Below, in pieces: positions 62,050 through 64,000 of a stretch of 64,000 nucleotides of DNA. Each line of letters opens with the position of its first letter. Within the stretch, counting starts at the first letter, position 1. A program made the translations under genes and the position numbers. This DNA comes from Methanococcoides sp. (lineage in GTDB: Archaea; Halobacteriota; Methanosarcinia; Methanosarcinales; Methanosarcinaceae): contig JAIORD010000043.1 in NCBI GenBank assembly GCA_021108275.1, forward strand, positions 1 to 64,000. The letters run 5' to 3'. The notes beneath the pieces are model-generated. The model ran no database searches. It was not told the DNA's origin and worked only from the letters and a program-made list of their open reading frames with translations.

Positions 62050-62058
62050 AATATATAT
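62050..62058 (+). promoter_or_regulatory. TATA box of the RCK-DHH gene
   Basis: AATATATAT in the 104-bp divergent gap between nnr and this gene. The predicted transcription start is about 5-10 bases before the ATG. Confidence 0.45.
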
Positions 62059-62089
62059 ACATTTTCCGAAAGACGCTTAATAGCGAACA

Positions 62090-63586
62090 ATGAATTATAG
62101 CTTACGAGGAGGTATCAATATACCCACTTTAAAAGAAATAGATGTCCCGGACAAGAAGTGGCAAAATCCCACTTATCTGATCTTGGGAAGTGGCAGTATC
62201 GGTTTTGCTGTCGCAAAGGAGCTCCGTGAGCTCGATAAAGACCTTATAATCGTTGATAAGGATTCGCAAAAAGTTGAAACGCTACGCGAAGATGCTTATG
62301 AGGCTATTGCAGGGGATATTTCTGACCCTGAGGTCTACAAACAATTGAACCTCAAAGAGCTTACAGGCGTTCTTGTTCTTAGTTCTGACAATGAGGCCAA
62401 CAAAAAGGCACTTGAGATAATACCCACTTTGGGCATAAATGATGCTTATTGTGTGGCAAGGGCATCTGATGCCATCAATCTGCAGGAGATGGAAGCTCTC
62501 GGTGCAGACCTTGTGTTGATGCCATCCCGATTGGTTGCAAAATCGCTTGCAAGATCGCTTGGACGTGCAGAGGTGGTTCACCGTGGGAACAAGCTGTCCC
62601 AATGGTTCAAGGATATGTCCGGCAATGCACTTGCTATCGTAGTTCACGACAATCCAGATCCGGATGCTATTTCCAGTGCACTTGCACTGCAAAAAATCGC
62701 GGATTCATTTGATGTTAAGTCCTCTATATTGTATCATGGTGAGATCGGACATCAGGAGAACAAGGCATTCGTGAACTTACTGGGTATCGACCTTAACAGA
62801 ATGGAAGAGCATAGCCTTTCTGATTTTTCTGATATCGCAATGGTGGATTGTGCGGTTCCGGGTGCTAATAATATGTTATCCCCTGGAATGCATCTTGGTA
62901 TTGTTCTGGACCATCATCCATTGGGTGATGCTGAGATAGATGCTGATTTTGTGGATATTCGTCCTAATGTGGGAGCATCTGCAACTATCCTTACCAAATA
63001 CCTGCAGGAATTGAACATCGAGATCGAACAGGTTCTTGCAACTGCTTTGCTTTACGGCATAAGGACAGATACATTGGATTTCAAGAGGAATACCGATTCT
63101 GCAGATCTTTCTGCAGCTGCTTACCTTTACCCATTGGCGGACCATGAGATACTTGACCAGCTCGAACGCCCTTCAATGTCGATTGAGACGCTTGATATTC
63201 TGGGTGAGGCTATTCTTAACAGGCAGGTCATTGGTAGCTATCTGTTGTCGAACGTTGGTATCATAAGGGACCGCGATGCCCTTCCACAGGCAGCGGATTA
63301 TTTGTTAAGCCTTGAAGGTATATCTACGTCTATTGTTTTCGGCGTTTCCGAGGACCGTATCTTCATCTCAGGTAGAAGCAATGATATCAGGGTAAATCTC
63401 GGTGAAGTCCTTAGACGGGCGTTCGGAGAAGAGATCGCTGGTGGTCACTCCAATGCAGCAGGGGCACAGATCCCGCTTGGGGTTTTCAGTGATATAAAAG
63501 ATAGGCAGACACTTCTCAGACTTGTCAATGAGGCGGTTGTTAAGAAATTCCTTAATGCGGTCGGTGTTGATGAGAACACGGAATGA
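62090..63586 (+). CDS. RCK_N domain fused to DHH-DHHA1 phosphoesterase
   Basis: A 498-residue protein. Residues 25-150 are a TrkA-N/RCK Rossmann domain (LILGSGSIGFAVAKEL, then DLIIVDKDSQKVE and VLVLSSDNEANKKAL). A DHH phosphoesterase follows (VVHDNPDPDAISSALAL, then LDHHPLGD), with a C-terminal DHHA1 substrate domain (GGHSNAAGAQIPLG). DHH-DHHA1 proteins hydrolyse nano-RNA, pAp or cyclic di-AMP. An RCK domain binds NAD(H) or a related ligand and could switch the enzyme. The ATG at 62090 lies about 36 bases from a TATA box at 62050-62058, so the leader is very short. Confidence 0.85.
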   Translation: MNYSLRGGINIPTLKEIDVPDKKWQNPTYLILGSGSIGFAVAKELRELDKDLIIVDKDSQKVETLREDAYEAIAGDISDPEVYKQLNLKELTGVLVLSSDNEANKKALEIIPTLGINDAYCVARASDAINLQEMEALGADLVLMPSRLVAKSLARSLGRAEVVHRGNKLSQWFKDMSGNALAIVVHDNPDPDAISSALALQKIADSFDVKSSILYHGEIGHQENKAFVNLLGIDLNRMEEHSLSDFSDIAMVDCAVPGANNMLSPGMHLGIVLDHHPLGDAEIDADFVDIRPNVGASATILTKYLQELNIEIEQVLATALLYGIRTDTLDFKRNTDSADLSAAAYLYPLADHEILDQLERPSMSIETLDILGEAILNRQVIGSYLLSNVGIIRDRDALPQAADYLLSLEGISTSIVFGVSEDRIFISGRSNDIRVNLGEVLRRAFGEEIAGGHSNAAGAQIPLGVFSDIKDRQTLLRLVNEAVVKKFLNAVGVDENTE

Positions 63587-63610
63587 GCTTGAATCATTTG
63601 TAGGCTGATC

Positions 63611-64000
63611 ATGTTCTCGGATTATAGGCAGCGTCTTGTCAATGAACTCAAAGAAGAGCTTGAAGCTGCCGAAAATATTTCTTGTGATGATCTGGCATCA
63701 CAGATACGTAGTATCGGTTTTACCTGTTCCATGTGTGGTAAATGCTGTAGGCGTTCCTGTGGGGACAACCGTGTTTTTTTGACATCTTCTGACATTCGTT
63801 CATTGCAGGACTGCTCCCTTGACGATGCGGTCTTCCCAATGTTGCCTGATATACCTGATGTTTCTTTTGCAGCTGCTGTGAATGAGTATTCGCATGAGTT
63901 AGAAGTGGACTCTCAGGGCAGGTATCATACGTTTGGATGGATGCTGAAAAGGAAGGCGAATGGCAATTGTTCTTTTATTGGTGAGGATGGTAGCAACAGG
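63611..64000 (+). CDS. YkgJ-like Cys-cluster protein (partial, runs off the window)
   Basis: The first 130 residues of a protein that continues past the window edge. The start is MFSDYRQRLVNELKEE, and the metal-binding pattern FTCSMCGKCCRRSCG follows near residue 40, as in the YkgJ/Fe-S-oxidoreductase-type family that binds zinc or an iron-sulfur cluster through 8-9 cysteines. Another Cys (NCSFIGEDG) is near the cut end. GGCTGATC before the ATG is a weak ribosome-binding site. It is close behind the RCK-DHH gene (24 bp), probably in the same transcript. Confidence 0.7.
   Translation, partial: MFSDYRQRLVNELKEELEAAENISCDDLASQIRSIGFTCSMCGKCCRRSCGDNRVFLTSSDIRSLQDCSLDDAVFPMLPDIPDVSFAAAVNEYSHELEVDSQGRYHTFGWMLKRKANGNCSFIGEDGSNR

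Noticed and set aside
62106-62122. A strong ribosome-binding-like GAGGAGGT within the RCK-DHH gene, suggesting a start further downstream.
   Set aside because: No ATG, GTG or TTG follows at a usable distance, and the TATA spacing supports the ATG at 62090.
1-64000. CRISPR array, tRNA/rRNA genes, insertion sequences, prophage or replication origin.
   Set aside because: No repeat-spacer pattern, cloverleaf or CCA-type tRNA end, transposase, integrase or origin-binding repeat cluster was recognised. I cannot run a covariance search, so a divergent small RNA cannot be excluded.

Overview
The window is a piece of archaeal chromosome, most likely from a methanogen of the family Methanosarcinaceae (the gene set suggests a Methanolobus- or Methanococcoides-like genus, but I cannot fix the genus). 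The archaeal signs are the ribosome recycling ATPase ABCE1, archaeal NAC, Nob1, TiaS, deoxyhypusine synthase, pyruvoyl arginine decarboxylase, class I lysyl-tRNA synthetase, a PGF-CTERM surface protein and TATA-box promoters, some of them leaderless. The tetrahydrofolate gene cluster matches the folate enzymes described for Methanosarcina barkeri. No methanogenesis operon, rRNA, tRNA, insertion sequence, prophage or CRISPR array was seen. It looks like a dense, mostly single-copy core chromosome.

Layout. 0.25-9.9 kb: a small conserved protein, a UbiA prenyltransferase, a stand-alone lipoamide-dehydrogenase-like flavoprotein, a sodium symporter, NAC, an IscA-like protein, a two-gene operon of a KaiC-like pseudo-ATPase and a protein with tandem repeats, hisI, and a PIN-ATPase-KH protein. 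9.9-12.8 kb: a split, divergent nickel/cobalt ECF transporter with a perfect NikR-type operator in front of the membrane genes. 12.9-20 kb: UDP-glucose dehydrogenase, membrane-anchored surface proteins, hisH, an orphan PurM-superfamily protein, and an NfeD-stomatin operon. 20-28.1 kb: nucleic-acid and regulatory proteins (a DHH protein with a DnaJ-type zinc domain, GfcR, Nob1, a double KaiC ATPase divergent from nadE, TiaS, an HTH regulator).

28.2-37.3 kb is the metabolic centrepiece: purN, glyA, folD, a dihydropteroate synthase, metV, metF, a ThiC and a CofE paralog, followed by thioredoxin. Together these can make folate, load and reduce its one-carbon unit, and use it for purine and serine/glycine synthesis. 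The CofE paralog is a good candidate for the missing folate glutamate ligase. Two AT-rich small membrane genes interrupt the cluster.

37.4-49 kb: an MBL-fold protein, an EMC6-like membrane protein, ABCE1, secreted surface proteins, hisF with a MazG-like protein, and a U32 peptidase coupled to a DNPH1-like hydrolase. 49.4-53.8 kb: lysS with a methyltransferase, then a polyamine/hypusine group. 53.9-56.5 kb: an iron regulator and FeoB. 56.8-62 kb is one long minus-strand run: a DNA-glycosylase-like protein fused to a CDIN1/TPD-type nuclease, a Cys-rich acidic protein, prs, moaC, an uncatalogued 59-residue protein and nnr. The window ends with an RCK-DHH fusion and the start of a Cys-cluster protein.

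The observations that most merit follow-up are the glycosylase-TPD nuclease fusion, the folate cluster with its CofE and ThiC members, the identical 14-bp element placed at the same position in the two divergent promoters of nadE and the double KaiC gene, and the NikR-type operator.
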